Made by a program: the position numbers and the translations under genes. This document shows, in pieces, positions 1-12,064 of a DNA stretch of 64,000 bases. The DNA is from Balaenoptera acutorostrata. Its lineage: Eukaryota; Chordata; Mammalia; Artiodactyla; Balaenopteridae. How positions within the stretch are numbered: position 1 is the stretch's first letter; every line of letters begins with the position of its first letter. The notes beneath the pieces were generated by a model that was given only the letters and a program-made list of their open reading frames with translations, made no database searches and was not told where the DNA came from. The stretch covers positions 94,775,344 to 94,839,343 of the forward strand of contig NC_080073.1 of assembly GCF_949987535.1 (NCBI RefSeq), given 5' to 3'.

Positions 1-829
1 GGCAAAACTGGGGACACACAAGGAAGGAAAGGAGCACCAGGCAGGATGGGGTGCTGAGGTGGGATTTTGTCTGAGGTGGGAGCAGGGGCTGCTGAGCACA
101 GGTATGCTGAAGGGCTGCTTCTTTTATGACTATTTATTAAACATCCATGTTTTAAGCACTTGTCTGTATGTATGTCATATTTCGCAACTGAACATGTGAA
201 TTATCACAGACAAAAAAGTGGAGCCACTAAGTTCCTTCATTAAATAAGTGTCATTTCTGATTCCTAACCCTTTAACTCACTCCTATACCCTCAAATGCAA
301 ACAGGTGTAAAGGGTAGCTTCCCCAGTTTATTGCTCCCTTGTATCTCCAGAGCAATTAAAACACTGGAGGTGAACTGGAAAGATCTGGAAAGACCCAGAT
401 CCCACCACCTCAGATCAGAAGCAATGTCAACAGCAACCCCTGCTCACCAGAAGGAATCAAGAAAGGACGGCTCTCCTGCTCAAATATTTGTCCTGCTCTT
501 CTACCATCCCAGTCATCACTGCACAGTTTATGTTTAATACCAAATGCCTGTAGGGCTACCAGGTCCCATCTGAGGGCAGGGGGCTTCTGCCCTCCCAGGA
601 GCCCAGCTTTCTCATCTCTCAGTTTCCACAGATGATGAGGGGCAGCGGAGTCAGCTGGGGCCTCGTGACTAGATACATATGCATCATTGGAACGTGATAG
701 AAGGTAACTTCATCACCCAACAGCACGAGCCCGAAGATGATCAACCTCCCCACCCCAGAACTGGGAAGCAGGCCTAGTGGAAGGAGGGAGCTTCATCACT
801 AAAGTTAACAAGGACAGAGCATGTTAACA

Positions 830-910
830 GGTCTCTAGAGCCTCGACTTTGAATTCTGACCAACCCGACCTCAAATCCCAGCTCTGTCGCTCAACGTGGG
901 TATGACCCTG
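830..910 (+). repeat. MIR-like fragment
   Basis: Contains a diverged match to the MIR motif of the type TCAAATCCCAGCTCTG followed by a TGACCCTGTG stretch. Short and old. Confidence 0.45.
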
Positions 911-1349
911 TGAAAATCCCACAGTCAAAGAATCAGGAATTAGGATTCCTCCTCTGTGGTAAACTTGGGACAACAGTCCCTGCTCTTTACAGAGATGTTG
1001 TAAAGAAGAGAAAGAACAAAGGTAAGCCTCCTGAATCACGGGTATTCAGCAAACAGTGTTCTTATTATCAAAAACACGACAACACTGGCAGCACTATTAT
1101 GGGGGGGGGGTGTGTGTGAAATGAATCTTGCTGTTTCCCACCCAACTCAGACACGGTACAGCTGGTTGACCTTGGGACAATTCTTGAAGCTTTCTTCTCA
1201 CATGACTGGAAAGCATAAAAATACTTAATTTTTGAAAATCCTTAACAGATGATTCAACTCCATCAGCAGAAATACTAATTCCTGTCTCCCAACTTCCTTA
1301 AAATGATGAAATGTGAGGAGAAATAAAATTAAGAATTTGTAAAAGGAAG

Positions 1350-1630
1350 ACACGGAGAACAGACTCGTGGTTGCCCAGGGGGAGGGGGAGGGGGAGCTGG
1401 GGAGGGATAGACTGGGAGTTTGGGATTAGCAGATGCAAACTTTATATACAGAATGGATAAACAACAAGATCCTACTGTATAGCACAGGGAACTATACTCA
1501 ATATCCTGTGGTAAACCATAATGGAAAATATGAAAAAGAATATCTGTATATATAACTGAATCACTTTGCTGTACAGCAGAAATTAATACATTGTAAATCA
1601 ACTATACTTCAATAAAACAAATTTAAAAAA
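1350..1630 (+). mobile_element. L1 3' end (5'-truncated)
   Basis: L1 3' UTR signature: GAACAGACTCGTGGTTGCC, a G-rich tract, CCTACTGTATAGCACAGGGAA, CTGAATCACTTTGCTGTACAG and a final AATAAA plus A-rich tail. The flanks AAAAGGAAGA and AAAAGAAAGA may be a diverged target duplication. Confidence 0.85.
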
Positions 1631-2384
1631 AAGAAAGAGAAAACTGGGTTCAAAAAAATTTGTAGGAGAGTTAGGTAAATTATCTAGGGGTCAATCAATA
1701 ATTGCCATGTTAATTAAGATTAGTAAAGACACACAATTACAATATAGATTTTCCAAAAGCCCAAATTTAACCCTAAAGCTTCTAGTTCATTTTTCTGTAA
1801 ATCTATGTTTCCCAGCAATAAGAGATACACATTCTAACTAGCGAAGGTGTTAAAAATTAGGAAAACGCCCCCCAAAAGGCAGGAAAAGTCAAAAATAAAG
1901 ATGTTAGATAAAACAAGACACCAACTGATTTGCAAATAACTGTTGACTATTCTGAAGTGTTCACATTGTGGATTTCAACTCTTACAGCAGAGTTTTCTAC
2001 TGGCAAGGAGACTGGGGCAGAGATGACATAAATACGTTAAACAGAAAGACAGTTATGTTTTCATTTTTAAAAATATACCCTTTGTTAAGCAGTGACACAG
2101 ACCTTGGTTTAACGGTCTCACATGGTAAGAAACACTTGATGATATTTAGCACAGACAAAGAGCCAGCACCCTATGGCACTGATCTGGATTTTATATTTTT
2201 TTTTTTTTAGAGCAGAGCCAGTTTTCAGATCTTCATAGCTGCTGCCTCTCCTTTTCCTGCTGATTCTCAACTAGTCTGCTAAGAAGAAGGCACCAAAAGC
2301 TCCGAAGAGAACACAGCTCCCCGGACACCCTACACACATCTTCTCTGCTTCCCCATCCAGAGGAGGTCGTCCCACCATACCTAC

Positions 2385-2558
2385 CATGATGGTGTGTTCT
2401 GGAAATCTGGCCCGGACGAGCTTCACGAATTCCACAAAATGTTCCGAGTATCCATTGGCCACATCCAGGCAAATGAACTTAACCTGCGGCACGGCTTCCA
2501 GGATGCTGCTCATCTTTTCCAGATCATTCTTCCCACTGCCCGAACTCACGGCTATATG
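2385..2558 (-). CDS. GMPR: GMPR exon 4, residues 98-155
   Basis: Fifty-eight codons from HIAVSSGSGKND to FPEHTIM, with acceptor TTGGTACAG and donor ATG followed by GTAGGT. The CLDVANGYS motif places Asp129 and the following loop of the TIM barrel, which in this family bind nucleotide. The first residue is His (codon CAT) where the mammalian proteins I remember have Asn, and residue 99 is Ile for Val. This is the last GMPR exon in the window: the catalytic Cys186 loop and the remaining barrel strands must be encoded to the left of position 1. Confidence 0.95.
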
Positions 2559-4188
2559 CTGTACCAAACAAACCAAGAGGCTTAAGACACGAACAGTAAC
2601 CTGCCTCCATCCACGCGCCTGTTCTGGGCACGGTACCCTGACCCTCTGAGGTTCACCCTGATCAAACAGACACACAGTGGACCGGCTCAAGAAACATGCG
2701 GCAGCAGAGGTAAAGGAGATTCACTTCTTCAGCTACCTAAACTAACTCTGCTGTCTTTCCCACCATTAAACTGCACATATCCTGAGCCCTGGACCTCAGC
2801 CACAGAATCTCGTGCCTGGCTCTTGTTTCATTTCCTCAAGTTCTCCACGTGGAACTCGGAACCGTGGAGCCGCTGGTGCAAATTCTCCTCCAGGAGGAGA
2901 GGAGAGGTAAAGAGAGCCAGGGTGGCCGGTCTGCTCAGGTTCCTCATGCCAAAGCTGTGGCCATCACCCTAAGCATCTCGCTTAGGCAGCAGGAAGGAGG
3001 AGGGAAAGATGTCTAAAACCCCTCTGATAAAACTCCTTCCTGTTTTCCTTTTCACTCCCGATGCAACATTATCACAACATGCAAATCGTAACCTGCACGG
3101 GTTCCTGCAAGTCTTAGCGTCTCCATTCTAGAGGCAAAATGTCCCAAAGTGCAAGAATGAACGAGCCCCGAAAGCATCCTTCCCATCTGCACTGGGACGT
3201 GTTTACATCGGAAGCCAGCACAGCCTCGTCCGTGACACCCTCTCCCCCAACCTGCTCAGCACTGGTGCTCTCCAACCCACCCGTCTCCTCTTCTCAAAAT
3301 CTGCTCTTTGGATTTTAGTAATTTATGCCTCAACAAAACTAACCCATGGGATTGTGGCCAGAGTCGGCATCTCACCTTTTATGAGATATTTATATTTTAT
3401 AAATTTATATAATGTTTATATTCTAACTCATATCTCTAAACTATAAGCCACAGACGAGGGACATCTCTTAAAATCCTTTGTTATTTCCCCCAAATCACAA
3501 CAATGTAGCTACAACCCAGATATTGAATGTAAGCGGACTGGTAATGTGATACATATTCACCCCAATTTTCACTCCTCCTGTGCCCCAAATCCACACGTTC
3601 TTTCCTTCCCACTGAGTTCTGCTACCATTTTTATTTTCTCCTTCATTTCTGTTATAGTTTAGCAGGGTGAAACTCAAGATTGGTTAGTTTCTCTCAGTGC
3701 CACCGAGTTTGTACCATGTTCCCTTCTTAATGAGCTCTAATTTGGTGGGAGTGGGGCAGTAAGTGAAATGACCACACTTGGTAATGAAAAAGCCAAGGTT
3801 CTGATGAATAATGCACTGCTGGAAACTCATGCTCCCCAAACTTCACCCAGAGAAGAAGGGAACAAGGTGAAACAGAGATAATCCATTAGAATAAAATATG
3901 GCAAAAAGGAAGGACCCACTAGTGAGCCAGAACTATTTTATCTCTGAAACCACTTTCTTCCCAATCAAAATCCACACATAGTCAAGGCACAGGAAAAAAA
4001 GAAAAGAAGCCAGTGTAACTTCAAAGCAGTACAATATGAAGTCATTTTCCAATCACAGATGATCTCACCATGTAGAAAAGCATCTAAATGCAGAGATTGC
4101 TCTATGGCATTGACGTAGAACCATTCAAGTGTGCCAGGATCAAAGTCTGGTGTGTTCTATTGGGGCTTTTGTTATTTTCAAACTGCTT

Positions 4189-4905
4189 TTTTTTTTTCAG
4201 TGTTACTGAGATATAGTCAAAAACAATTCAACTTTGAAAGTGCACAATTCAATGGTTTTAGTATTTTCGGAGTTGTGCAACCGTCACCACAATCAATTTT
4301 AGAACATTCCATCACCCCAAAAAGAAATTCCCACACCCTTTAGCCCTCACCCTCAAACCTCTCATCCCACAGCCTTAGGCAACCACTAATCTACTTTCTG
4401 TCTCTGTCTCTACAGGTTTGCTTATTCTGGACATTTCATGTAAACATAATCATGTACACAGCCTTTTGTGTCTGGCTTTTTCACTTGGTAAAGTGTTTAA
4501 GATTCATCCATGTTGTAGCATGAATCAATATTTCATTCCCTTTCACTGCTGAATATTCCATTGTATGGATATACCAGATTTCGTTAATTCATTCATCAGT
4601 TGATGGACATGTGGGTTGTTTCCACCTTTTGGCCATCATGAATAATGCTACTGTGAACATTTGTGTACAAGGTTTTGTGTGAACATATAGTTCTGTATCT
4701 GTTGGGTCTATACTAGGAACAGAATTGCTAAGTAATATGGGAACTCTTATGTTGAACCTTCTGAGGAACTGCCGAACTGTTTTCCAAAGCAGCTAGCTGC
4801 ACCATTTTACATTCCCACCAGCAACGTAGGAGGATTTCAATTTCTCCATATCCACGCCAACACTTATTATCTGTCTTTTTTATTAAAGCCATCCTGGAGG
4901 GCATA
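4189..4905 (-). mobile_element. Old L1M 3' fragment
   Basis: Antisense L1 ORF2 end and 3' UTR with a T-run at its left edge. Typical antisense landmarks are TTCCATTGTATGGATATACC, GGGTTGTTTCCACCTTTTGG and ACATTCCCACCAGCAACG. Many substitutions mark it as old. Confidence 0.85.
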
Positions 4906-5261
4906 CTGTTTATTCCGCTCCATTATATTCAGCTCCAATTATAACAACTTGCTATAATTAGGTGTCTTTTCTGGTCAAAAGGCACGTTTAGAATGGACCC
5001 GTTGCCCGGAAGGAAACACTGCCAGTTCCTCTGCAAGTTCTCATGCTAGAACACTTCACTTCTCAAGGGAAAAAAGATATTCCTTGCAGGTAAATCCTAA
5101 TGTTTTTTAAAAAGAATACAGTACAGGCTTCCTGGGCAAATTCCTGGCAATGATCAATGGCTGGGGGACCACTATTGCCTTCCCCCAGTTTCTCCTTGGG
5201 ACTCTGTGTGTCTATCTGCTGCCAATTCAAATCCTTTTGACAACCCTAAAGATTTTCTTCC

Positions 5262-5537
5262 GAGTAGCATGGACATATACACACTACCAAATGTAAAATA
5301 GATAGCTAGTGGCCACATAGCACAGGGAGATCAGCTCGGTGCTTTGTGACCACCTAGAGGGGTGAAATAGGGAGGGTGGGAGGGAGACGAAAGAGGGAGG
5401 AGATATGGGGATATATGTATATGTAGAGCTGATTCACTTTGTTATAAAACAGAAACTAACACACCACTGTAAAGCAATTATGCTCCAATAAAGATGTTAA
5501 AAAAAATAAAATAAATAAAACAAAAATGGAGAAAAAA
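5262..5537 (+). mobile_element. Short L1 3' tail with target duplication
   Basis: Starts GAGTAGCATGGACATATACA and ends in CCAATAAAGATG plus an A-rich tail. It is flanked by AAAGATTTTCTTCC (5248-5261) and AAAGATTCTCTTCC (5538-5551), a 14-bp target duplication with one mismatch. It inserted next to GMPR exon 3. Confidence 0.9.
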
Positions 5538-5592
5538 AAAGATTCTCTTCCCCCTGCAACAAATGTAATTTATAACCAGGGTGGAGCCATAC

Positions 5593-5676
5593 CTGCAGGC
5601 ATTCTGGGTGATTAGCGACAAAGAGCTTCCAGTCATCCAGGGTGTAATGCTTGTGAATTGCTGTAAGCATGGAGTG
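5593..5676 (-). CDS. GMPR: GMPR exon 3, residues 70-97
   Basis: Twenty-eight codons, from HSMLTAIHKHYTLDDW to HPECLQ, between an AG acceptor (5677-5678) and a GT donor (5591-5592). It includes the AIHKHY segment; Lys78 belongs to the cofactor and substrate pocket in the GMP reductase family. Differences from the human protein as I recall it are Leu73 for Phe, Thr81 for Ser and a Val-Ala pair near residue 90, all compatible with an active enzyme. A short L1 3' end was inserted only about 40 bp downstream of this exon's donor (ending at 5537-5551). Confidence 0.95.
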
Positions 5677-6204
5677 CTAGGAAATAAAACAGCACCATTA
5701 GGACGAGAAGTCAAGGGAGTTCCACGCCCCCTTCCTCCATATGGCGAGGGTGAACCACCAATACAAAAGCGTCCGGTGTTCCAGCCCTTCATGCTTAATT
5801 TGCTTTGAATATGCTCCTAGGAGGCCCAAACAGATGAAAGTGTAACTAGGGAAATCACAAAACCGTGTTTTCCACTCTAATCTGATCAGACAACACAGCA
5901 TTCAAGATTTAGGAGGCAACGCCAGGAGGCAGGCGGGTGGAATAAGGGAGAATTCTCAGAGCCCTGGGCAGCCCACACTTGACTGAGGCCAAGAGCAGCA
6001 CAGAGGGCTGGTCCCCTGCTCATCAGCATGGCAGCCTGAAGGCAAAGTTATGCTTAGTCAACCCAAAAGAACCTCAGCTTCTACCTGAAAGCTTTTCTTT
6101 GGGTTCACAATCTAAACATTTCCTGCTAAAAGCTAAACCCATCAGGCAGTTGGTATTCTTGAGGGAGGGAAGTACATAAATCATAATCCTAAATCTATGA
6201 CTAT

Positions 6205-6440
6205 CAACCCAGCAAGCGTTTACCGAATACCTACTTTGTGCAAGCGATTCGCATACATTATTTCATGTACTTCTCAGAACTTTGTATAGCAATAGTAGCT
6301 TTGTGGGCAGAGATGGGGCTTAAGAAACTTAAGTTTAAGAAATTTAACAATCCCTTGGCCATAAAGGGGGCAAAGGCCAGAATCAAACTCAAATCTGAAT
6401 GCAGAACCCAGGCTCCTCCTCCTGTATCAGGGCCTTGCTC
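6205..6440 (-). repeat. MIR SINE
   Basis: Antisense MIR landmarks in order: AGCGTTTACCGAATACCTAC, a TTTGTGCAAGC stretch, TACATTATTTCATG, and a diverged match to the old-SINE core, in an otherwise unique intron. Confidence 0.65.
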
Positions 6441-7294
6441 CTAATTTCTCTCAGTCCCCTCTCCTAAAATTCTACGACTTTATTAATGCAAGACACTAAC
6501 TCAGTGTATCTTAGAAATGGCAGATTCGTAGGACCCGCACATGATTAGCTATTTCAGTGCACACTGTCTCATTCATGGGGAGTCTTTCCTGTGCAAATGG
6601 GAAGAGCACAGCAACTTCTCCGTTCTTCATGGACTAAGTAATCTGATATGTGAATTCATCAGGGCTATTTATTGCTCCCTGATTCCATGCATTTTTACAC
6701 AAACACATAATTCATTAGTAGCAACGGCTGATCACAGCAGAGGGAGGAAAAGATAGGGAGCAAAATATACAAATTCCTTTTGCAATTAATTTATTAGCCT
6801 CTGGCCCAAAGCTCGTTGGGGGCTAAGGGCGGACAGACGAGGCAACTGAACCTGGACTCAGACAGACCACCCCCCCCACTCCATTTTGTGACTTCATAAT
6901 TTGTTTGAAAATCTTCCTTCTAATCATGGGCTAATAATGAATCCCAGCACCTCCTGAGGTTAGACACGCTGTCCACAGCAAGAAGCTCTTTCAACTAATT
7001 GGATTTATCTTTTCACTTGGCAGGCATTAGCTACGGAAATAGATGCACATACTCTGTGCATCAGAAGCAGACATTTCACGTCTATGATGAATAAATGCAC
7101 TGAACCTCGGACACAAATGCAGACACAGATGTGTGAGATGACGATTTTGCCCACAAATAACTTTGTTTTTATTTTTCTAAAGCCAGGGCACTAGCTACCC
7201 CCTTTACAGGAAATGAGACAGCAGCTGGCTCAAGGGACCCTGAGCTTGTACTAGTATCTGTCGGTGTTAAGTTGGGAGACAAATCCCTTATTCT

Positions 7295-7490
7295 GGAGTC
7301 AGTCTGGGTTTGAAATCTTGGCTCAGTGACTACCTGCCTAAATGCCTAGAGCCAAGTGACCTCTCCTCTCCTTCTCTGCCTCGGTTTCCTCATCTGTATA
7401 AGGAACCCACCTGTGTGAGGTGTGACCACATCATACACATTACAATCAGCGCTTGGCACCTAAGTTTTCTCCATAATGATGTAATAAATG
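7295..7490 (+). repeat. MIR SINE
   Basis: Sense MIR landmarks: GGAGTCAGTCTGGGTTTGAA, then CTCGGTTTCCTCATCTGTAT and AGCGCTTGGCACCT near the end. Confidence 0.8.
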
Positions 7491-7886
7491 CTACAGAACA
7501 GACGACGAGGTTCTGTCTTCATTTTAAAGGTGCTGTCACTCTTCTATTAATACAACGCTCATCTAACTGTATAATACGGCACAATGTCCAACTTCTTTTT
7601 GTGTCTCTAATTTCCGAAAGGATCACGAGCATTTTCAAGAGAGAAATGGATGCAGATCTAGACCATCTCCCTGAAGGCAAAGTCCAGACTCCATCCACCT
7701 TCTGATGGAAGAGAGAAAAAGAAGTGCCTGTAGCAACAATCAGACTCAGAACCAAATAGTTCGGCCACAGCAAATGACCTGAAGTGTCTCACTTTTCTCC
7801 TCTTTCCTGTGTCTGAGCAAGTCGAGGGTGGGCTACTGACCACCTGTCCAGTGTGCTTCTCAGAGGGAAAAAGCCCACCGTCCTAC

Positions 7887-8006
7887 CTGTGACATCACCA
7901 CTGCCATCTCAAACGTCCCCACGGTGTCCATGTTGGCCACAATGATGGGAATCCCCGAGTAGGTCTGCTTCGAGTTCCGAAATGTGAAGGTTCGCTCAAG
8001 ATCCAC
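7887..8006 (-). CDS. GMPR: GMPR exon 2, residues 30-69
   Basis: Forty codons from [13 protein letters not shown] to EMAVVMSQ. The acceptor is a polypyrimidine-poor TTGCAATAG just before GTGGAT, and the donor is CAG followed by GTAGGA. The segment carries the ANMDTVGT motif (residues 53-60) that lies in the first strands of the IMPDH/GMPR TIM barrel. Residue 65 is Val where I recall Ala in human GMPR, a conservative change. Exon length (120 bp) and phase match the known exon of the human gene as I remember the protein alignment. Confidence 0.96.
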
Positions 8007-10235
8007 CTATTGCAAAAGGGAAAAGAAGTGCTTGGCTCTTTATGTGATTTGGGTAGAACTTCTAGAGTTTGGAGCAAGTGGAAAGGACACAAAGGAAGTG
8101 TATGTCCCTCGGTCCCTGGATTCTCTTAGGGGTTGGGCCAGGGGTTCCAAAGGCAGGTGAGTCCCTGAGGAAATGGAGTCATGGGTTGTTATTCAGGTGC
8201 AAAAGCTGAACCGGGCTCCTTACAATCCTCAAGCACCAGTACAAGGCACTGCATGTTCTGCCATCAAGCCCAGCCTCCAAATCAAAAGCTCCCTGCTTCA
8301 ACAGCCTCTCCCATCCCCCTGCCACCTTCTGTCCCCAGCCTGGTTCACCCTAGCCCGAAACACCCACATACAAGTCACCTTTCCCCACTTCCAAGCACTG
8401 GAGGGACAGTTCCCCTTCTGGGAAAATCCACTCCACTCTTCCCTGCCAACCGAGGCCCTCCCTTTAATTCTCACCTTCCGAGAGAACCAGGCAATCCAAA
8501 TTCACCCTGCAGTCAGCTGCAACCCATAAATCCCTTAGCCCTTCAACCTTCTCAGCTATTTTGTGACTATCAGCATCTTTCAAAGAGCCAGGAGGAAGGC
8601 CATTGCAGCCACGTCTGTGCACATAACCACTTGCTCCTTTGACTTGCAAACAGCTCCAATTCTACCATAACTCCAACCTCAGGGTATTTATGACTAACTC
8701 CAGTGACAGGAATCCAGAACGAGAGCTAGGCCAGGAAGGTGGGCTCAGCAAAAGCAGTGGGTAGGGCCAGGCACTGGCCAAGAGCTAGCAGAATCGAAAT
8801 CACTTCGACCCAGGGCAGACCCCAGGCCTGTATGCGCACAGATGCAATGCTCATCCTTCCCCTGCTCTGCTCTTATCCCAAGCCCCCCTCCCCACCCCCC
8901 GGCAGGCGCCACTTCCCAGGATGGCTTCTGGCTGGGTTTGGGCAATGGGGTCACTGGTGGGACATGGGAAGACAGTGGGGGAGATGGTCCTGGGTGAAGT
9001 CAGAGTAGTTCTCCCAGACCCCCCCTCTGCCTTGGCCTGCACGGTCTTGGTTCCAGCTCACAGAGTGATCCCAGGCCTTGGGATCCTCCCCTTTGGGAGT
9101 GGGTTGTCTGCTGCCAATCTCTGGGGTCCCTCACTATTCCATCTTGCATCTCAGCTGTGTCACAATGCCTTGTATTAAATTTCCTGTTTTAAATATGCAG
9201 CAATGTTCATTTCCTCAACGGGACCCTGAGGGATACAGCCCCTCCTGGAAAGGGGCACTTCCCCAAGGAGAACCGGCAGGACAAACACAGGTGTAAATCT
9301 TAAGCTTCTGCAAGAATTTAGACCTACATTAATCCTGGTTGATTGAGGACAGCGGCAGCAATCATTTCCTATCAGTATTTATCTAGAGGCTTCTCCTATT
9401 TTGTCACTGGAGGTAACTTTCACCTTGCCATCAACATGTCAAAACGCCAGGGGACACCTCAGGTCCTTTTCACACCTCCTGCTCCTCCACACCCAGAAGG
9501 CTTCCTGGGCTGACGAGGTCATAAACATGGCGGCACTGGCCTTAAACAGCAATCGGTGAGGCGAAATGAGATGCTGTCACTGCGGGAGCACTTGTGGAAG
9601 GCAGCTCAACCCTTTCCCCACTTCCTTCATTACCATCCTTGGTTCTACTTAAGTGAAGCAAGTTCGATCTGCATCCTGAAAGATAACTGAAGGGATCTAT
9701 TAATTGCACCCTTCTGGGCTGCTAATGGCGTGCTGACATTTTGGCTTTGCAGGCTTAAAACAATCGGAATTCCTTGGTCTCAAATTACTTATACTCCTTC
9801 CAAGAAGCCTGGGGAGGGCTGCTACGCTCTGCACCCAGCTGAGCTCACAGTGGGTTTTTCTTGGCGCTCCAAGACAGTTCTCCATGGAAAAGGTCAGCCT
9901 TGGCAATGAACTCTTCCCCTCATTTCTACTCTCCTGCATACGGCGGAATCTATGCGATCCTTAATTCTAGAACGAGAAATAAAATACCTTCCCCGACCTT
10001 ATCCACGCAGACGGAAGGACACAGACACACACACACCCGAGACGACCAGTTGTTCACGGAGAGAAATATTTTAAATATTCTAGCCACCAGAAACAAAACT
10101 TGGCACTTAATCTGCCACAGCTGGTCCATGCACCAAATATAGCACCTCCAAACTCTCTCTGCTAAGCCTGGTTTGAAAGGGCACATAAAGTAATAAGCCA
10201 CCCCTCCCCCGCCTCAATAATACATGTTTCTGCTG

Positions 10236-10543
10236 TTTTTTTTTTTAAATTCCTCTACTTATTTATTTATTTATTTATTTATGGCTGTGTTGGGTCTTCG
10301 TTTCTGTGCGAGGGCTTTCTCTAGTTGCGGCAAGTGGGGGCCACTCTTCATCGCGGTGCGCGGGCCTCTCACTATCGCAGCCTCTCTTGTTGCGGAGCAC
10401 AGGCTCCAGACGCGCAGGCTCAGTAGTTGTGGCACATGGGCCTAGTCGCTCTGCGGCATGTGGGATCTTCCCAGACCAGGGCTCAAACCCGTGTTCCCTG
10501 CATTGGCAGGCAGATTCTCAACCACTGCACCACCAGGGAAGCT
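10236..10543 (-). mobile_element. CHR-type tRNA-derived SINE
   Basis: Antisense copy: poly-T and ATTT-repeat tail on the left, then GGCTGTGTTGGGTCTTCG, and the tRNA-related head ending CACTGCACCACCAGGGAAGC on the right. Near-full length. Confidence 0.92.
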
Positions 10544-11462
10544 CTCTGCGGTTCTTTAAACATACCTTCGTCATAGTCCTGCAGCCCAACATTTGGGGGC
10601 CCCAAAATACAAATAGAGGCCCACCTGCCAAGTTTCTAAACATCTCAACGTTATGAGTAACGTGTAAGAAGCTGCTACACAAATTTTGTTCTATCCTCCT
10701 ACCTTTACAACACAATTTCATTAATGACCTGGAAAGCACCAGAACATGGTGTCATGGGAGCCAGCCCTGGCCTGTCTCTTCCCACGCACATCCTTCTGGG
10801 CACACACGGACACCCCAATCTGCACACTAAGCTCCATGCACACACGTCCATCCCCACAAACAGTGGTCACCTGGCCACTCTCTGAGGTTAGAGGCGAGCA
10901 TATCGGCAGCAAGGCTGGCCCTTAGGGAACACACCTGGGGAAGAGGCCCCCTGTGCAGGCCTTGGAATCAGCTCGAAATCATTTGGGCAGGAAATCCAGG
11001 ATCCTGAGTATCTGGAGCATGGCCTAGAGGGAAAGGCCCAGCCCTCAGCTCTGTCCAGTGAGGAGGGGACAGGGGAGCAGAAGTGGAGCCCGGGGCAGGG
11101 GCCTCTTTTCCCTAAATCTATGGCTGGTGCTGTTAAAGCAATTCTCTTATTAGATTATTCATTATCTGTCTCACCTGTAGACTGTAAGTCGAAGCGTAGG
11201 GGGCAATGCCTTTCATCTCTGTGGTCCTAGTGGCTCAAAAAGGGTGGAATAAATTAATGTCTGGCTAAGGGGTAAGGATGATATTGTTTTGGACCCCAGC
11301 CTTTCAGGGCAATGCGTGGTGGGCCCCAGCCCGGCCCTCTGAACATGCTCGGTCCCCTGGAAGTTTCACCATCAGGTGTCAGGATTCAGAGATGCGCGTG
11401 CAGCCGCACACTACCAGAGAGCCACGGGGTTCCACAAACGCAAAGGCTCCGGTGGCCAGTGT

Positions 11463-11620
11463 GTGTGCACACCAGAATCACGGTGGGATGACTCCCAAGA
11501 TACACATGCTCAGGCCACCCCAAACTTAATAAATCAGAACCTTTGTGTTGGAGACCATATGTGTATTTTGGAGTGTCTCCCTAGGTGATTCTGATGCATT
11601 AAGAGCAAGCCTCATCAAAC
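11463..11620 (+). mobile_element. MER5A-type hAT fragment
   Basis: Palindrome-like layout of MER5A: GCACACCAGAATCACGGTGG at the left, TAAATCAGAACC in the middle, and CCCTAGGTGATTCTGATGCA at the right. Non-autonomous DNA transposon remnant. Confidence 0.75.
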
Positions 11621-11653
11621 CCTCCAACGTTACAGAGCAAAATTTACAGAAGC

Positions 11654-12064
11654 TGTTATGGTTTGAACTGTCTCCCCAAAAAGGTACTGAAATACCAACC
11701 ATCAGTACCTGTGCATGTGACCTTACTTGGAGATAGGGTCTTTGTGGATAATCAAGGTAAGATGAGGTCATTAGGGTGGGCCCCATTCCAGTATGACTGG
11801 TGTTCTTATAAAAAGGGGAAATTTGGACAGAGACACACAGAAAGGGAGAATGCTGACTTGAAGAGGAAGGCAGAGATCAGAATGACGCATCTACAAGCCA
11901 AGGAACACCAACGTTATGTGTAAACAACCCGAAGGCAGGAGAGAGGCGTGGAAGATTCTTCTCCCTCACAGCCCTCAGAAGGAACTGCGAGACAATAAAT
12001 TTCTGTTGTGTTAAGTCACTCAGTCTGCAGTACTTTGTTACGGCAGCCCCAGGAAAATAATACA
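11654..12064 (+). mobile_element. MaLR-like solo LTR
   Basis: Begins TGTTATGGTTTGAACTGTCT and ends AATAATACA, the TG...CA ends of an LTR. Internal landmarks: GGTGGGCCCCATTCCAGTAT and a GACAATAAATTTCTGTTGTG polyadenylation region. Flanking pentamers GAAGC and GAGCC are only partly alike. Exact subfamily (MLT1 or MST type) not resolved. Confidence 0.7.

Larger units (their letters stand above)
1..2384 (-). other. GMPR: GMPR intron 4 (partial)
   Basis: Intronic sequence downstream of exon 4, continuing past the left edge. It contains a MIR-like stretch near 830-910 and an L1 3' tail (1350-1630). A G-run followed by TG repeats lies at 1101-1117. The rest (1-820, 920-1340, 1640-2384) is unique sequence in which I recognise no exon. 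Confidence 0.85.
2559..5592 (-). other. GMPR: GMPR intron 3
   Basis: 3.03 kb intron. It holds an old antisense L1 fragment (4189-4905) and a younger L1 3' tail (5262-5537). The parts 2559-4188 and 4906-5247 look unique; no exon or RNA gene seen. Confidence 0.9.
5677..7886 (-). other. GMPR: GMPR intron 2
   Basis: 2.21 kb intron with one MIR in each orientation (6205-6440 and 7295-7490). Other sequence is unique, with no recognised exon. Confidence 0.9.

Noticed and set aside
2271..2690. 139-codon frame covering GMPR exon 4
   Set aside because: Only 2385-2558 is coding; the rest is intron read through in the same frame, and the putative start is a TTG codon.
8173..8642. Overlapping plus-strand frames of 118 and 153 codons in GMPR intron 1
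   Set aside because: Low-complexity Pro/Ser/His composition, no start context or splice evidence, and no recognisable domain.
10306..10656. Recurrent frame beginning MRGLSLVAASGG, seen also near 31293, 43777, 55735, 59731 and 62636
   Set aside because: The same frame in each CHR-type SINE; it is a shadow of the repeat and not a gene family.
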